Positions 17,770 through 27,108 of a stretch of DNA of 64,000 nucleotides are shown here, in pieces (position 1 is the first letter of the stretch; every line of letters begins with the position of its first letter). A program made the position numbers and the translations under genes. The DNA is from Vibrio sp. Isolate34 (GTDB lineage Bacteria > Pseudomonadota > Gammaproteobacteria > Enterobacterales > Vibrionaceae). The stretch spans positions 116,492 through 180,491 of the forward strand of contig NZ_JAKEUO010000005.1 in NCBI RefSeq assembly GCF_022397915.1. The letters run 5' to 3'. Below the pieces are notes generated by a model. The model was not told the DNA's origin and made no database searches. It was given only the letters and a program-made list of their open reading frames with translations.

Positions 17770-18426
17770 ATGAGCGACAAACAATATGCAGTTATCGGTT
17801 TAGGGCGTTTTGGGTTATCTGTATGCAAAGAGCTGCAAAGTTCAGGCGCGCAGGTACTAGCCGTCGATATTGATGAAGAGCGAGTGAAAGAAGCTGCGGC
17901 TTTTGTTTCACAAGCGATTGTTGCGAACTGTACGAGCGAAGAGACGGTAAAAGAGTTAAGGCTAGACGATTATGACATGGTAATGGTTTCGATTGGCTCC
18001 GATGTTAACTCGAGCATTCTAACCACTTTGGTGGTGAAAGAGTCAGGCGCAAAAGCCGTCTGGGTGAAGGCAAACGATAAATTCCACGGTAAGATCCTCT
18101 CTAAAATTGGTGCTGACCATATCATCATGCCAGAGCGCGATATGGGCATTCGTGTTGCACGTAAGATGTTGGATAGACGCGTTCTTGAGTTTATCGACTT
18201 AGGCAGTAGTTTAGCGATGACCGAAATTGTTATCGGTGCCAAGTTATTGGGCAAACAACTTCGCGAACTCAAGTTGTGTAAAGAGACTGGCGTTGAAGTG
18301 CTTGGCTTCAAGCGTGGTCCAAACCTAACCAAAGCTCCGGATCTGGATGTGAGTTTAGAAATCGGTGATGTCGTGATCATTGCAGGGCCGAAAGAGACCT
18401 TGTCTAGAAAACTGCGTAATTGGTAA
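17770..18426 (+). CDS. ktrA: Ktr potassium uptake regulatory subunit KtrA
   Basis: Cytoplasmic RCK (regulator of K+ conductance) subunit, 218 residues. An N-terminal Rossmann fold begins YAVIGLGRFGLSVCKEL (GxGxxG), with an acidic strand end (VDIDEE) that binds adenine nucleotide, and a C-terminal TrkA_C domain starts about residue 140. It forms an octameric ring gating the KtrB pore. Its length matches KtrA rather than the double-length TrkA. ktrB follows after 26 bases. The Ktr system is a Na+-stimulated K+ importer first described in Vibrio. Confidence 0.93.
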   Translation: MSDKQYAVIGLGRFGLSVCKELQSSGAQVLAVDIDEERVKEAAAFVSQAIVANCTSEETVKELRLDDYDMVMVSIGSDVNSSILTTLVVKESGAKAVWVKANDKFHGKILSKIGADHIIMPERDMGIRVARKMLDRRVLEFIDLGSSLAMTEIVIGAKLLGKQLRELKLCKETGVEVLGFKRGPNLTKAPDLDVSLEIGDVVIIAGPKETLSRKLRNW

Positions 18427-18452
18427 CCGGCAATGGGTCATAAGGTAATAGT

Positions 18453-19820
18453 ATGAATTCGTTAAAACGAAAAGGTACTTTCTACACGCTTAAGAGAGAT
18501 GAAAAACCACGTAAAGGCTCTGAACCTAAGATTATTCTGACGAGTTTCTTAGGTGTTCTTATCCCTTCGGCCATACTGCTAACGATGCCTGTTTTCTCTG
18601 TTACAGGGCTTAGCTTTACGGATGCGTTGTTTACCGCGACTTCCGCGATCAGTGTGACTGGCTTGGGTGTAGTCGATACGGGTGAACACTTCACTCTGGC
18701 TGGAAAAATCTTACTGATGTTTTTGATGCAAGTGGGCGGGTTAGGACAGATGACCTTATCAGCGGTACTGCTCTACATGTTTGGTGTTCGGTTAAGCCTG
18801 AAACAACAAGCATTAGCAAAGGAAGCATTGGGACAAGATCGTAAGATCAACCTGCGAAAACTGGTCAAGAAGATCATCATCTTTGCGTTAGTCGCTGAAT
18901 TTATCGGCTTTGTGTTGCTCTGTTTCCGATGGGTTCCTGAAATGGGATGGGCAACTGGAAGTTTTTACGCACTTTTTCATGCGATATCAGCCTTCAATAA
19001 CGCAGGTTTTGCTCTGTTTTCAGACAGTATGATGAGCTTTGTTGACGACCCTCTCGTGATCTTTACGCTTGCGGCTCTGTTCATTTTTGGTGGTTTAGGC
19101 TTCACGGTAGTGGGCGACCTATCAAGTAACTGGCGTAAAGGTTTCAGACATCTACATTTACACACCAAGATAATGCTGACAACAACACCGACTCTACTGT
19201 TAGTGGGTACGGTATTGTTCTGGTTGTTGGAGAGAAGCAACTCCGCGACCATGGAAGGTCTATCGGTTCAAGGTCAGTGGCTAGCAGCATTTTTCCAATC
19301 GGCAAGTGCTCGTACTGCAGGCTTTAACAGTGTTGATCTATCTCAATACACACAGCCTGCTTTATTGGTGATGATCGTGTTGATGTTGATTGGTGCTGGC
19401 TCTACCTCAACAGGCGGTGGTATTAAGGTATCGACCTTTGCGGTTGCCTTTGTAGCGACTTGGACATTCTTACGTCAGAAGAAGCATGTAGTGATGTTTA
19501 AGCGCACTGTCACATGGCAAGCAGTAACCAAATCATTGGCCATTATTGTGGTTAGTGGCGCGATACTAACCACCGCGATGTTTTTGTTGATGCTTACTGA
19601 AAAAGCCGCCTTTGATCGAGTCATGTTTGAGGTGATCTCTGCTTTTGCAACGGTAGGGTTAACTGCTGGATTAACTGCGAACCTAACGGAGCCTGGCAAG
19701 TACATCATGATTGTTGTGATGGTCATCGGTCGTATTGGTCCTTTGACTCTTGCGTATATGTTAGCTCGTCCAGAACCTTCTTTACTCAAGTATCCAGAAG
19801 ATACTGTGTTGACGGGTTAA
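18453..19820 (+). CDS. ktrB: Ktr potassium transporter membrane subunit KtrB
   Basis: Pore-forming subunit of the SKT (Trk/Ktr/HKT) superfamily. 455 residues with four M1-P-M2 repeats. The P-loop glycines are visible in TATSAISVTGLGVVDTG, AISAFNNAGFALF, SARTAGFNSVDLS and ISAFATVGLTAGLT. The Gly-rich segment GAGSTSTGGGIKVSTF after the third P-loop is the intramembrane gating loop of KtrB. An operon with ktrA is clear. A terminator lies at 19872-19893. Confidence 0.94.
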   Translation: MNSLKRKGTFYTLKRDEKPRKGSEPKIILTSFLGVLIPSAILLTMPVFSVTGLSFTDALFTATSAISVTGLGVVDTGEHFTLAGKILLMFLMQVGGLGQMTLSAVLLYMFGVRLSLKQQALAKEALGQDRKINLRKLVKKIIIFALVAEFIGFVLLCFRWVPEMGWATGSFYALFHAISAFNNAGFALFSDSMMSFVDDPLVIFTLAALFIFGGLGFTVVGDLSSNWRKGFRHLHLHTKIMLTTTPTLLLVGTVLFWLLERSNSATMEGLSVQGQWLAAFFQSASARTAGFNSVDLSQYTQPALLVMIVLMLIGAGSTSTGGGIKVSTFAVAFVATWTFLRQKKHVVMFKRTVTWQAVTKSLAIIVVSGAILTTAMFLLMLTEKAAFDRVMFEVISAFATVGLTAGLTANLTEPGKYIMIVVMVIGRIGPLTLAYMLARPEPSLLKYPEDTVLTG

Positions 19821-19871
19821 TAATGCCAACAGGTTAGGGTTAACCCTTGTTGTTAGTGCGTTAGAGAAACG

Positions 19872-19893
19872 AAAGCCAGCGATATGCTGGCTT
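19872..19893. terminator. Terminator between ktrB and msrAB (convergent)
   Basis: AAAGCCAGC pairs with GCTGGCTTT around GATAT, followed by GTTGTTT. It may serve both strands. Confidence 0.75.
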
Positions 19894-19951
19894 TGTTGTT
19901 TATGAATAGAATGTTGTTGATGAACTTAACGAGTTGGGATTGAGTCGTTAA

Positions 19952-21094
19952 TTAGCCCTCAAACATCTCAACGTATTCTTCGTAGCCTTCTTCCGCTAAT
20001 TTATCCGCAGGGATAAAGCGCATTGCGGCTGAGTTCATGCAGTAACGTAAACCTGTCGGTTTAGGGCCATCTTTAAATACATGACCTAGGTGAGAATCGC
20101 CAAATTTACTACGGACCTCGGTTCTTGGATAAAGCAACTTGTAGTCAGTCGTAGTTACCACGTAAGCCTCACTGATTGGCTGTGTGAAGCTCGGCCAACC
20201 TGTACCTGATTTGTATTTGTCTTTTGAAGAGAACAGCGGCTCACCAGTAACGATGTCGACATAGATACCTTCCTGTTTGTTATCCCAGTATTTGTTATCA
20301 AACGGACGTTCTGTCGCGTCATCTTGCGTTACATCGTATTGAAGTGCCGTTAACTTGGCTTTGATCTCTGCATCAGACGGCTTAACGTAGGTTTTAGCAT
20401 TGGCTGTCGCATTCTTACCATCGATGATCTGGCGGAGTGTTTGTGGGTTGTCCTTTCTATCCTCGCCGAAGATTTTGTCTAAGTACTGGTCACGACCTGA
20501 TGCGTAGCGATAGTAGTTATAACGAACCTTGCTCTTCTTGTAGTAATCTTGGTGATAGTCTTCTGCTGGCCAGAATTTCTCAAACTCAATCAGTTCTGTT
20601 TTTAGTGGTGCACCAAAGATTTGAGCCTTGTCGATCTCCATCATGAAGTTCTGAGCAACGTCTTTTTGCTCTTGGTTATGGTAGAAAATAGCAGGACGAT
20701 ATTGAGGGCCTCTGTCTACGAATGATCCTTTGTCATCTGTTGGGTCGATGTGTCGGAAGAATTGGTCAAGAACCTGTTGATAGCTAACCACATCAGGGTT
20801 ATAGGTCACGTTGATCACTTCTATGTGACCCGACTTGCCTGAAGAGACCTGTTTGTAGGTTGGGTTTTCCAGTTCACCACCAGAATATCCAGAAATAACG
20901 TCGGTTACACCTTTTAGTTTCTCTAGATCGGATTCTGTACACCAAAAACAACCACCAGCCAGTGTCGCGATTTCACTTTTACCTGAATTAGCCGTTTTAT
21001 CCATTGTATTGGCAGTGCCAGTCTGGCTTACAAACAGCGAAATCAGTGGTAGCGCAACCACGAGTGATACCAATATTTTAGATAATTTATTCAT
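19952..21094 (-). CDS. msrAB: Bifunctional peptide-methionine (S)/(R)-S-oxide reductase MsrAB
   Basis: Repairs oxidised methionines of exported proteins. 380 residues. An N-terminal signal or anchor (about 1-28) is followed by MsrA with catalytic [10 protein letters not shown] and the SGYSGGE motif, then MsrB ([24 protein letters not shown], catalytic Cys in [14 protein letters not shown]). The MsrB part lacks the zinc-binding CxxC pairs of some homologues. No thioredoxin-like third domain (as in neisserial PilB) is fused, so an external periplasmic reductant is needed. Monocistronic. Confidence 0.93.
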   Translation of the reverse strand: MNKLSKILVSLVVALPLISLFVSQTGTANTMDKTANSGKSEIATLAGGCFWCTESDLEKLKGVTDVISGYSGGELENPTYKQVSSGKSGHIEVINVTYNPDVVSYQQVLDQFFRHIDPTDDKGSFVDRGPQYRPAIFYHNQEQKDVAQNFMMEIDKAQIFGAPLKTELIEFEKFWPAEDYHQDYYKKSKVRYNYYRYASGRDQYLDKIFGEDRKDNPQTLRQIIDGKNATANAKTYVKPSDAEIKAKLTALQYDVTQDDATERPFDNKYWDNKQEGIYVDIVTGEPLFSSKDKYKSGTGWPSFTQPISEAYVVTTTDYKLLYPRTEVRSKFGDSHLGHVFKDGPKPTGLRYCMNSAAMRFIPADKLAEEGYEEYVEMFEG

Positions 21095-21295
21095 AGATAC
21101 CTCATCTTGACGTTCTTCTCATTCGATTTTGAATGTACGAATAGAGACAGGTTTTAGATGGAAAAAATTGCATCATTCACAAAAAAAATATGTCGCCGAG
21201 AAAATCTTGCTCATAAATGCCGCCAGTAGTAGGGTGTCAGTATTGATATCCAATAATAGATAGTGATGGCGGTTATCGTACATCTAAGGAACAAC

Positions 21296-21694
21296 ATGCA
21301 AGCAGAAGTTAAATGGGTCGAAGGTTTTAAATTCCTAGGTCAATCTCAATCTGGCCACTCTGTAGTAATGGATGGCAGTGGTGGTGCAACCGCGCCAAGC
21401 CCTATGGAAATGGTCCTGATGGCCGCTGGTGGTTGTAGCTCTGTTGATGTAGTGGATGGTTTGAAATCTGCAGGCCAGAACATCACAGGCTGTAATGCAA
21501 AACTTGAAACGACACGTCGTGAAACAGCACCAAAAATCTTTACCGTGATTAACATTCACTTTGAAGTGTCTGGTGACAACCTAGATCCTGAGTTGGTGGC
21601 TAAAGTATGTGCTGATTCGCTAGAAAAATACTGTTCAGTATGTCTAATGTTAGGTGCTGGCGTAGAAATGACTCACAGCTGGGAAATCGTTTAG
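21296..21694 (+). CDS. OsmC family protein, YhfA-like
   Basis: 132-residue OsmC/Ohr-fold protein closely resembling the E. coli YhfA subgroup (starts MQAEVKWVEGFKFLGQSQSG). The two redox cysteines are present as GGCSSVDVVDG and the C-terminal EKYCSVCLML. OsmC-fold enzymes reduce organic hydroperoxides, but the YhfA branch has no firmly assigned substrate. AAGGAAC before ATG 21296 decides the start over the in-frame ATG at 21263. Confidence 0.85.
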   Translation: MQAEVKWVEGFKFLGQSQSGHSVVMDGSGGATAPSPMEMVLMAAGGCSSVDVVDGLKSAGQNITGCNAKLETTRRETAPKIFTVINIHFEVSGDNLDPELVAKVCADSLEKYCSVCLMLGAGVEMTHSWEIV

Positions 21695-21739
21695 TTTTCT
21701 GATTGCCGAGCTTGGCTTAGATCAACAGCAGACAAAGAA

Positions 21740-21770
21740 AAGGGCGAAGCACTTTAAGTGCTTCGCCCTT
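21740..21770. terminator. Bidirectional terminator between the OsmC gene and ompA
   Basis: AAGGGCGAAGCACTT and AAGTGCTTCGCCCTT form a long, almost loop-less palindrome flanked by A's and T's, between convergent genes. Confidence 0.9.
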
Positions 21771-21796
21771 ATTATTTCGGTTAAAGTAGAATGCTA

Positions 21797-22867
21797 TTAT
21801 TCAGCAGTTTCTACGATAACTTCTTCAACTTGTACTTCTTCTTGGTATTCGAAGCTTGGGATCGTTGCTTCAACACGACGGTTTTGTGCTCGACCTTCAG
21901 CTGTATCGTTTGATGCAACTGGGTTTTCTTCACCTTCACCTGTAGCAGTGATACGCTCAGCTTCGATACCTTGCTCTTCGATGTGCGCAGCAACTGCAGC
22001 AGCACGTTTCTTAGAGATCATCATGTTGTATTCAGCAGCGCCTGTTGAGTCAGTGTGACCAACAACAACAACAGTCGATTGAGGGTGAGCTTTTAGAACT
22101 TCAACTAGAGGTTGTAGTGCAATTTTACCGTCTGTAGACAGCTCAGTACTGTTTGTTGCGAACATTCCTTTAGAGTAGCTCTCTGTTTGTGCTTTAGTCA
22201 CAACAACAGTACTTTTCTCTTCAACAACAACTGCAGGCTCTGTGATTGGCTCAGATGGTGCTTGTGTTACTGCTGCCGCAGAAGCTGCTGCTGCCGCCGC
22301 TGATGCAGTTGTGTTGCCTGTACCGAAATTGTAGCTAACACCAACAGACAGTAGGTTTGAGTTTAGGTCTTGAACGTAGTTGTCATCGAAGTCATCAAAG
22401 TACTGGTACTCAACGCGTAGTGCCCAGTCAGAAGAAAGTTGCTTCTCTACACCGATACCAGCAGATAGTACAACGTCATCTTCACCACCGTGCGAGATGT
22501 AAGCAGGACCTGCTTTGAAGAATACGTCAAACTCTTGCTGTACTGGAAGGCGGTACATTGGCGTTAGTGAGATTGCGATTAGTGGATCGCTGAACGCAGC
22601 TGTTGTGCCGTTCTTTGAAAAGCTTGTTTTGTAATCACCTAAGAAATCAGAACTCAACTCAATGCCAAGTCTTTCTGTGAAATTATAACCAGAGTAGATA
22701 CCAGCACCAATTGCATCATCATCACATTTAGTACCGCTTACACACGCGCTGTCTAACCAGCCTAGGCCGACTTTTGCACCAACATAAGTGGTTGCAGCAA
22801 TTGAAGGCGCTGCTGCTAGGCCTGAGGCGGCAACAACAGCACACATGATTTTCGACAGTTTTTTCAT
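21797..22867 (-). CDS. ompA: OmpA family outer membrane protein
   Basis: Outer-membrane beta-barrel with a periplasmic peptidoglycan-binding domain, 356 residues. Signal peptide 1-24 (ends PSIAA). The eight-stranded barrel spans about 25-180, with a cysteine pair (ACVSGTKC) in the first extracellular loop. An Ala-rich and Pro/Val linker (about 183-220) follows, then an OmpA_C domain (VVVVGHTDSTGAAEYNMMIS, KRAAAVAAHI, GRAQNRRVEATI). A Glu/Val-rich acidic tail ends the protein. Highly expressed porin-like scaffold; the long untranslated upstream region suggests post-transcriptional control. Confidence 0.93.
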   Translation of the reverse strand: MKKLSKIMCAVVAASGLAAAPSIAATTYVGAKVGLGWLDSACVSGTKCDDDAIGAGIYSGYNFTERLGIELSSDFLGDYKTSFSKNGTTAAFSDPLIAISLTPMYRLPVQQEFDVFFKAGPAYISHGGEDDVVLSAGIGVEKQLSSDWALRVEYQYFDDFDDNYVQDLNSNLLSVGVSYNFGTGNTTASAAAAAASAAAVTQAPSEPITEPAVVVEEKSTVVVTKAQTESYSKGMFATNSTELSTDGKIALQPLVEVLKAHPQSTVVVVGHTDSTGAAEYNMMISKKRAAAVAAHIEEQGIEAERITATGEGEENPVASNDTAEGRAQNRRVEATIPSFEYQEEVQVEEVIVETAE

Positions 22868-23192
22868 AATCTTATCCTTGGATTAACTCTTATTGTTATC
22901 TGAACTTACCAGTAAAATGATCACTTATTGGGTTACGACACTGCTTATAATAAGTAAATCAAGGTGTTGGTTCAGCTGAACCTATTTCTTTCTCAGTACT
23001 TATATTGTTAATCTGATTGCGTATTGGAGTCAATGAAATTGTTAGATATTATACATTTAGATGGTTTTTATTATTAATTTTATCATTTATTGGAATGCCT
23101 ATATTTAAAGCTATAGCTTAGCCTCGTGTATTTGCCAGTGACTTTGAGGGGAATAAGTAAAAAACTTGCGCTTTATCATGCTTATAAACGCA
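22868..23192. other. AT-rich ompA upstream region
   Basis: Long, strongly AT-rich stretch upstream of ompA, presumably holding its promoter and leader. I see no ORF, repeat or clear operator. Confidence 0.4.
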
Positions 23193-23246
23193 AAATCCCC
23201 ATCCACCATGTCTAACTCGGTTGAGTACATGATTAGATAGGGATTT
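23193..23246 (-). terminator. Extended hairpin downstream of phnX, probable terminator
   Basis: AAATCCCCATC (23193-23203) pairs with GATAGGGATTT (23236-23246). Within the loop CATGT pairs with ACATG and ACTC with GAGT. On the minus strand the hairpin is followed by TTTTGCGTTTAT, so it can end the phnW-pbfA-phnX transcript. The interrupted long stem is unusual for a simple terminator. Confidence 0.55.
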
Positions 23247-23304
23247 GAATTGAAACTATAGCGGTATTTTCACGTTTTACATCACGTGAATAGCTCGACT
23301 TTGT

Positions 23305-24123
23305 TTACGGACGCTCACCCGCCAATAAACGCTTCTCGATATCTGCGATCACGCTAGGTAAGTCTGCAATAGTATCGATCAGGTAGTGAGGGTTTGATTT
23401 GTTCAGCTTCACGCTTGCTTTTTCACGCGCCGTTGCCAGTGTTGCTTCGTCTGCGTCTAAGTATTCTTGATACGTTAAGCCTGCTTCGTTACCTGATAGA
23501 ACAAGGCCAACCGTCCACATCCCTGCGTTGTGGCCTTCATCGATACCCGGTGCTGCATCATCCACTTTCACACAAGCAGCAACGCTCGTAACGCCTAGGT
23601 CAATGACGTTTTTAAGTGCCATGAATGGAGCTGGGCGACCGCCTTGAGGTAAGTCATCCGTTGCAACTACGTTGTCTGGTCGATAGCCATAATCTGCCGC
23701 AGCAGGGATTAGCACATCCATTACTTCACGTGGGTAGCCTGAACAAGAACCGATCTTCACGTTCTTCTGTTTAAGGTTATTCACCACTTCAATCGCGTTT
23801 AAAATCGGCGCAGCGTGGTCGGCTACTTTCGCTTTTTGAAGAGGCATGAATGCCGCGTATATCGCGTCAACGTCTTCACTGGTCATTGAACGTCCGAACT
23901 GGGCATTCCAACGAACATCAACAGCAGGGATTCGACCCACCGCTTGGATGTGATCCCATTTACCGATACCCATAGGTTCACGAGCTTCAGCTAAGTCGAT
24001 GTCAAAGTCGAAACCTTGTTTGAATGCTTCAACGAAGATGCTAGTTGGAGCAAACGACCCAAAATCAACGATAGTGCCAGCCCAGTCAAAGATAACCGCT
24101 TGGATAGGTGATGTTGTGTTCAT
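23305..24123 (-). CDS. phnX: Phosphonoacetaldehyde hydrolase (phosphonatase)
   Basis: HAD-superfamily enzyme cleaving the C-P bond of phosphonoacetaldehyde to acetaldehyde and phosphate, the last step of the AEP pathway. 272 residues. Motif I is [11 protein letters not shown] with D13 as nucleophile and the phosphonatase-specific W/G residues. K55 in [11 protein letters not shown] is the likely Schiff-base lysine. [24 protein letters not shown] and [13 protein letters not shown] are the downstream motifs. Third gene of the leftward operon phnW-pbfA-phnX. Confidence 0.96.
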   Translation of the reverse strand: MNTTSPIQAVIFDWAGTIVDFGSFAPTSIFVEAFKQGFDFDIDLAEAREPMGIGKWDHIQAVGRIPAVDVRWNAQFGRSMTSEDVDAIYAAFMPLQKAKVADHAAPILNAIEVVNNLKQKNVKIGSCSGYPREVMDVLIPAAADYGYRPDNVVATDDLPQGGRPAPFMALKNVIDLGVTSVAACVKVDDAAPGIDEGHNAGMWTVGLVLSGNEAGLTYQEYLDADEATLATAREKASVKLNKSNPHYLIDTIADLPSVIADIEKRLLAGERP

Positions 24124-24220
24124 AATAGTGTCCTATTTTTGTGTCACTCCCAGTGCAAAGTATTGGGAGGACGAATGATTGTTTGAGGTTATTGGTTTAA
24201 ATGTTGATTTAGAGAGTGAA

Positions 24221-25678
24221 TTAAAGGTATTCAAAATCTATGCAGACTTTGGCTATCGCTTTTTCGAAGACAGACAGAGCGACTTCTAGTTCGTTTCGGC
24301 TGATGATCAATGGCGGGCTTAATTGAATCACGTTACCTTGTGACACCTTGAAGCTCAGGCCATCGTTCAGACATTGGTAAAGTACGGCTTCTGCTTCATC
24401 GAACGCTCGGGTTTTGGTGATATGGTCAGTAACCAATTCCACACCCCAAAGTAGGCCGATACCGCGAACGTCACCAATAACTGGGTATTTCTCTTTCATT
24501 TGCAGCAGTTGTTCACGAACGAATACGCTGTCCGCTTGCACTTTTTCAAGTAGGTTTTCTTGCTCAATCACTTCCATGGTAGCCAGTGCCGCCGCGCAGC
24601 CAGTAGGGCTTTTCTCATGGGTGTAGTGTCCAAGTGATACTTGCGCTGCCGTGTTGTATTTGTCTTTGGTGACCATGGCTGCAATTGGAACCAAGCCGCC
24701 GCCAAAACCTTTACCAATACAAAGGATGTCAGGTTCGATATCAAACGCTTGGTGTGTGAACCATTCTCCGCTACGACCCATGCCATTTGGGATGTCATCA
24801 ATGATCAACATGACGTTGTGTTTGTCACAGATCTCACGGATGCGTTTCCAGTAAGCTTTACTTGGCACTTGAACGTCTGTGTTACGAACCGCTTCGGCAA
24901 TGAAGGCACCAATACCACCTTCTTTTTCAATCACATACTCGAGGTAATCGGCGTAGTGAACATCGCATGCCGTCTCATTGTTATCGCTTGAGCTACACTC
25001 ACTTAACGGAAAACTAGCGCGAAGCGAAAAAGAGTCATTGAGCGGGAAAGCACCACGATAGGAAATCGCTGGTGGAATACGTTCTACGCCAGCCATTAAC
25101 GGCCCCATACCTTCGCGAAAACAAGCTTCGCCGCCGACAGAGATCGCATCGAGTGACGCACCGTGGAAGGAATCCCACAATGAAACGACTTTGAAGTTAT
25201 TGGTGACATGTCGAGCCAGTTTGAGTGCCATTCCAATAACTGAAGTACCACCTGGAGCAAACAATACACGCTTCAATTCACCACCACAGATCTGCGTAAG
25301 CTTTTCAGCGCACTGAACGGCTGTTTCATTGGTAAAGCGACGCGGTGAAAACGGCAATGACGCCATTTGTTGAGTCACTTTATTAATGATGTGTGGGTGG
25401 CCATAACCCAGCTGATGAACATTGTTACCGTGAAAGTCCATGTACTTCTTGCCAGTCGCATCTTGAATATAGATGCCCTCTGCGGCTTCAAGTGTATCTA
25501 GGCAAGGCGTTGACATCGCTTGATGAAGAAACACGTTAGAGTCACGTTTTAACATCGCTTGAGTCGCATCATCGTTTAGCGACTCATTCCATTTTTCACG
25601 CGCTGGTGTGGTGTTCACATCGCCTTCGCTTCGAAAGTGTGTCGCCTTTAGAACTGGCTCTTGATTGGTCATCGTCAT
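24221..25678 (-). CDS. pbfA: (R)-1-hydroxy-2-aminoethylphosphonate ammonia-lyase PbfA
   Basis: PLP-dependent class III aminotransferase-fold enzyme, 485 residues. Motifs: FHGNNVHQLGYGHP, the Asp of MLIIDDIPNGMGRSGEW, and the PLP-lysine segment ILCIGKGFGGGLVP. In AEP clusters this position belongs to PbfA, which eliminates ammonia from (R)-1-hydroxy-2-aminoethylphosphonate to give phosphonoacetaldehyde and so feeds PhnX without PhnW. The enzyme was characterised from a Vibrio of this clade. Sequence alone would allow a generic aminotransferase; the assignment rests on family resemblance plus context. Start codon and phnW stop overlap (TAATG). Confidence 0.88.
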   Translation of the reverse strand: MTMTNQEPVLKATHFRSEGDVNTTPAREKWNESLNDDATQAMLKRDSNVFLHQAMSTPCLDTLEAAEGIYIQDATGKKYMDFHGNNVHQLGYGHPHIINKVTQQMASLPFSPRRFTNETAVQCAEKLTQICGGELKRVLFAPGGTSVIGMALKLARHVTNNFKVVSLWDSFHGASLDAISVGGEACFREGMGPLMAGVERIPPAISYRGAFPLNDSFSLRASFPLSECSSSDNNETACDVHYADYLEYVIEKEGGIGAFIAEAVRNTDVQVPSKAYWKRIREICDKHNVMLIIDDIPNGMGRSGEWFTHQAFDIEPDILCIGKGFGGGLVPIAAMVTKDKYNTAAQVSLGHYTHEKSPTGCAAALATMEVIEQENLLEKVQADSVFVREQLLQMKEKYPVIGDVRGIGLLWGVELVTDHITKTRAFDEAEAVLYQCLNDGLSFKVSQGNVIQLSPPLIISRNELEVALSVFEKAIAKVCIDFEYL

Positions 25679-26787
25679 TATTTGATGTCCCAGTACATAG
25701 CGTTTTTCACTGCTCCAATGAGGGCTTCAATGTCCGACGGGTAAACTTCACCGATGTTACCGATGCGGAAACAGTCTGCGTTTGAAACCTTGCCCGGATA
25801 AATCACAAATCCTTGCTCTTTCAAACGGTCATAGAACTCCTTGAATTGGTAATCGCTATGAGTTGGAGAATAGAAAGAGGTGATGATCGGTGAATGAAGG
25901 TCATCATTTAGCAGAGGTTCAAAACCAAGAGAGCGCATACCGGTAACCAATGTGGTTTGGTTGGTTTGGTAACGATTATGACGAGCTTCGATGCCGCCTT
26001 CCTGTTCCAGTTCAAGCAGGGCTTGGTAGAAAGCACGTACTGTGTGAGTCGGAGAGGTGAAGCGCCATTTACCGTGGTTGCTTTCCATGCAGTGCCATTG
26101 GTCAAACAGGTCAAGGCTTAATGAGCGAGCTTGGCCTTTACACTTTTCAAGTTCCGATTGCTTTGCAATAACAAAGCCGAACCCCGGTACGCCTTGGATA
26201 CATTTATTGGCCGAGCTGATCATGTAGTCGATGCCTAAGTCAGCAATATCCATCGGGATGCCGCCGAAGCTCGACATCGCATCAAGAATAACGGTTTTGT
26301 TGTGTTGTTTTGCCAATTTGGCAATGTCTTCAATTGGATTCAGCATGCCAGTCGTGGTTTCACAGTGCACAATTGCCACGTGAGTAATGTCTGAATCCAT
26401 AGCCAGTGCCGTTTCCATTTCGTTCAAGTCAGGCTGTGATGTTTCACCCGGGGAAACGACATGGCATGGAATGTTTAAATAGTCTGCGATTTGAGCAATA
26501 CGAGCACCGTACGCACCGTTATCCACAACCAAAAGCTTACCGCTGTTAGAGATAACACTGCCAATCGTAGCTTCAACTGAAGCTGTACCGCTACCTTGCA
26601 TTAATACGCTTGTGTATCCCGCTTGCTTAGTCGCCAAAGTCACTAACTTGCTACGAATTACTTCAACAACGTCTTTGTTGTATTCATCATCCCAAGTACA
26701 CCAATCTTTTAGCATCGCTTGGCGAACGGTTTCAGAAGTAGATAGAGGACCCGGTGTCAGTAGTAAGTATTCGTTTCTCATGTTCAA
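25678..26787 (-). CDS. phnW: 2-aminoethylphosphonate--pyruvate transaminase
   Basis: PLP enzyme transferring the amino group of AEP to pyruvate, yielding phosphonoacetaldehyde and alanine. 369 residues, normal for PhnW. Typical features: N-terminal [41 protein letters not shown], and the Schiff-base lysine in [16 protein letters not shown]. First gene of the leftward operon. Its start lies 20 bases from an imperfect GGTATAGTCC palindrome that matches the other candidate regulator sites of the cluster. Confidence 0.97.
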   Translation of the reverse strand: MNMRNEYLLLTPGPLSTSETVRQAMLKDWCTWDDEYNKDVVEVIRSKLVTLATKQAGYTSVLMQGSGTASVEATIGSVISNSGKLLVVDNGAYGARIAQIADYLNIPCHVVSPGETSQPDLNEMETALAMDSDITHVAIVHCETTTGMLNPIEDIAKLAKQHNKTVILDAMSSFGGIPMDIADLGIDYMISSANKCIQGVPGFGFVIAKQSELEKCKGQARSLSLDLFDQWHCMESNHGKWRFTSPTHTVRAFYQALLELEQEGGIEARHNRYQTNQTTLVTGMRSLGFEPLLNDDLHSPIITSFYSPTHSDYQFKEFYDRLKEQGFVIYPGKVSNADCFRIGNIGEVYPSDIEALIGAVKNAMYWDIK

Positions 26788-26806
26788 TTCTCGTGATATT
26801 TATTTT

Positions 26807-26816
26807 GGACTATACC
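26807..26816. promoter_or_regulatory. Candidate PhnR operator upstream of phnW
   Basis: GGACTATACC (minus strand GGTATAGTCC), an imperfect version of the GGTATATACC core found at 30615-30626 and 26994-27005, 20 bases upstream of the phnW start. Confidence 0.4.
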
Positions 26817-26935
26817 AGTATTTAAGGTTACTTTAACAACCAATTTAAACGGTCGTAAATAGCCCAAACATCATTTTCACAAAAGCTTCATATTAAAATT
26901 GGTCACTTGTCTTGAGAAATTTCCCGATCTTTAAA

Positions 26936-26968
26936 CTGCCATTTTTTGTTCATTTAATCGTCATAAAA
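26936..26968 (+). promoter_or_regulatory. Pho-box-like array upstream of the AEP binding-protein gene
   Basis: Three successive 11-base units (CTGCCATTTTT, TGTTCATTTAA, TCGTCATAAAA) keep TCAT-like cores in register. This is the layout of PhoB boxes (CTGTCAT plus four A/T bases). Unit matches to the 7-base consensus are 6, 4 and 5. It lies in the divergent phnW/binding-protein region. Confidence 0.5.
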
Positions 26969-26993
26969 GCCAGTTACCTTAATACTCGAAATC

Positions 26994-27005
26994 TGGTACA
27001 TACCA
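26994..27005. promoter_or_regulatory. Candidate PhnR operator upstream of the AEP binding-protein gene
   Basis: TGGTACATACCA, a near-perfect 12-base palindrome shared with 30615-30626, 26 bases to the right of the Pho-like array. Confidence 0.55.
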
Positions 27006-27108
27006 ATGTGAAGGGTGTGTGCTAACAACCTAAATGAATTTATGGATATAGAAGCCTCTAGATGGAGCTTCTAACTTCTAACCTTGGCATCGGGCCTGAC
27101 TGGAGAAA

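Noticed and set aside
24641..24991. 116-codon plus-strand ORF inside pbfA
   Set aside because: Antisense shadow of a well-supported enzyme gene; no family resemblance.
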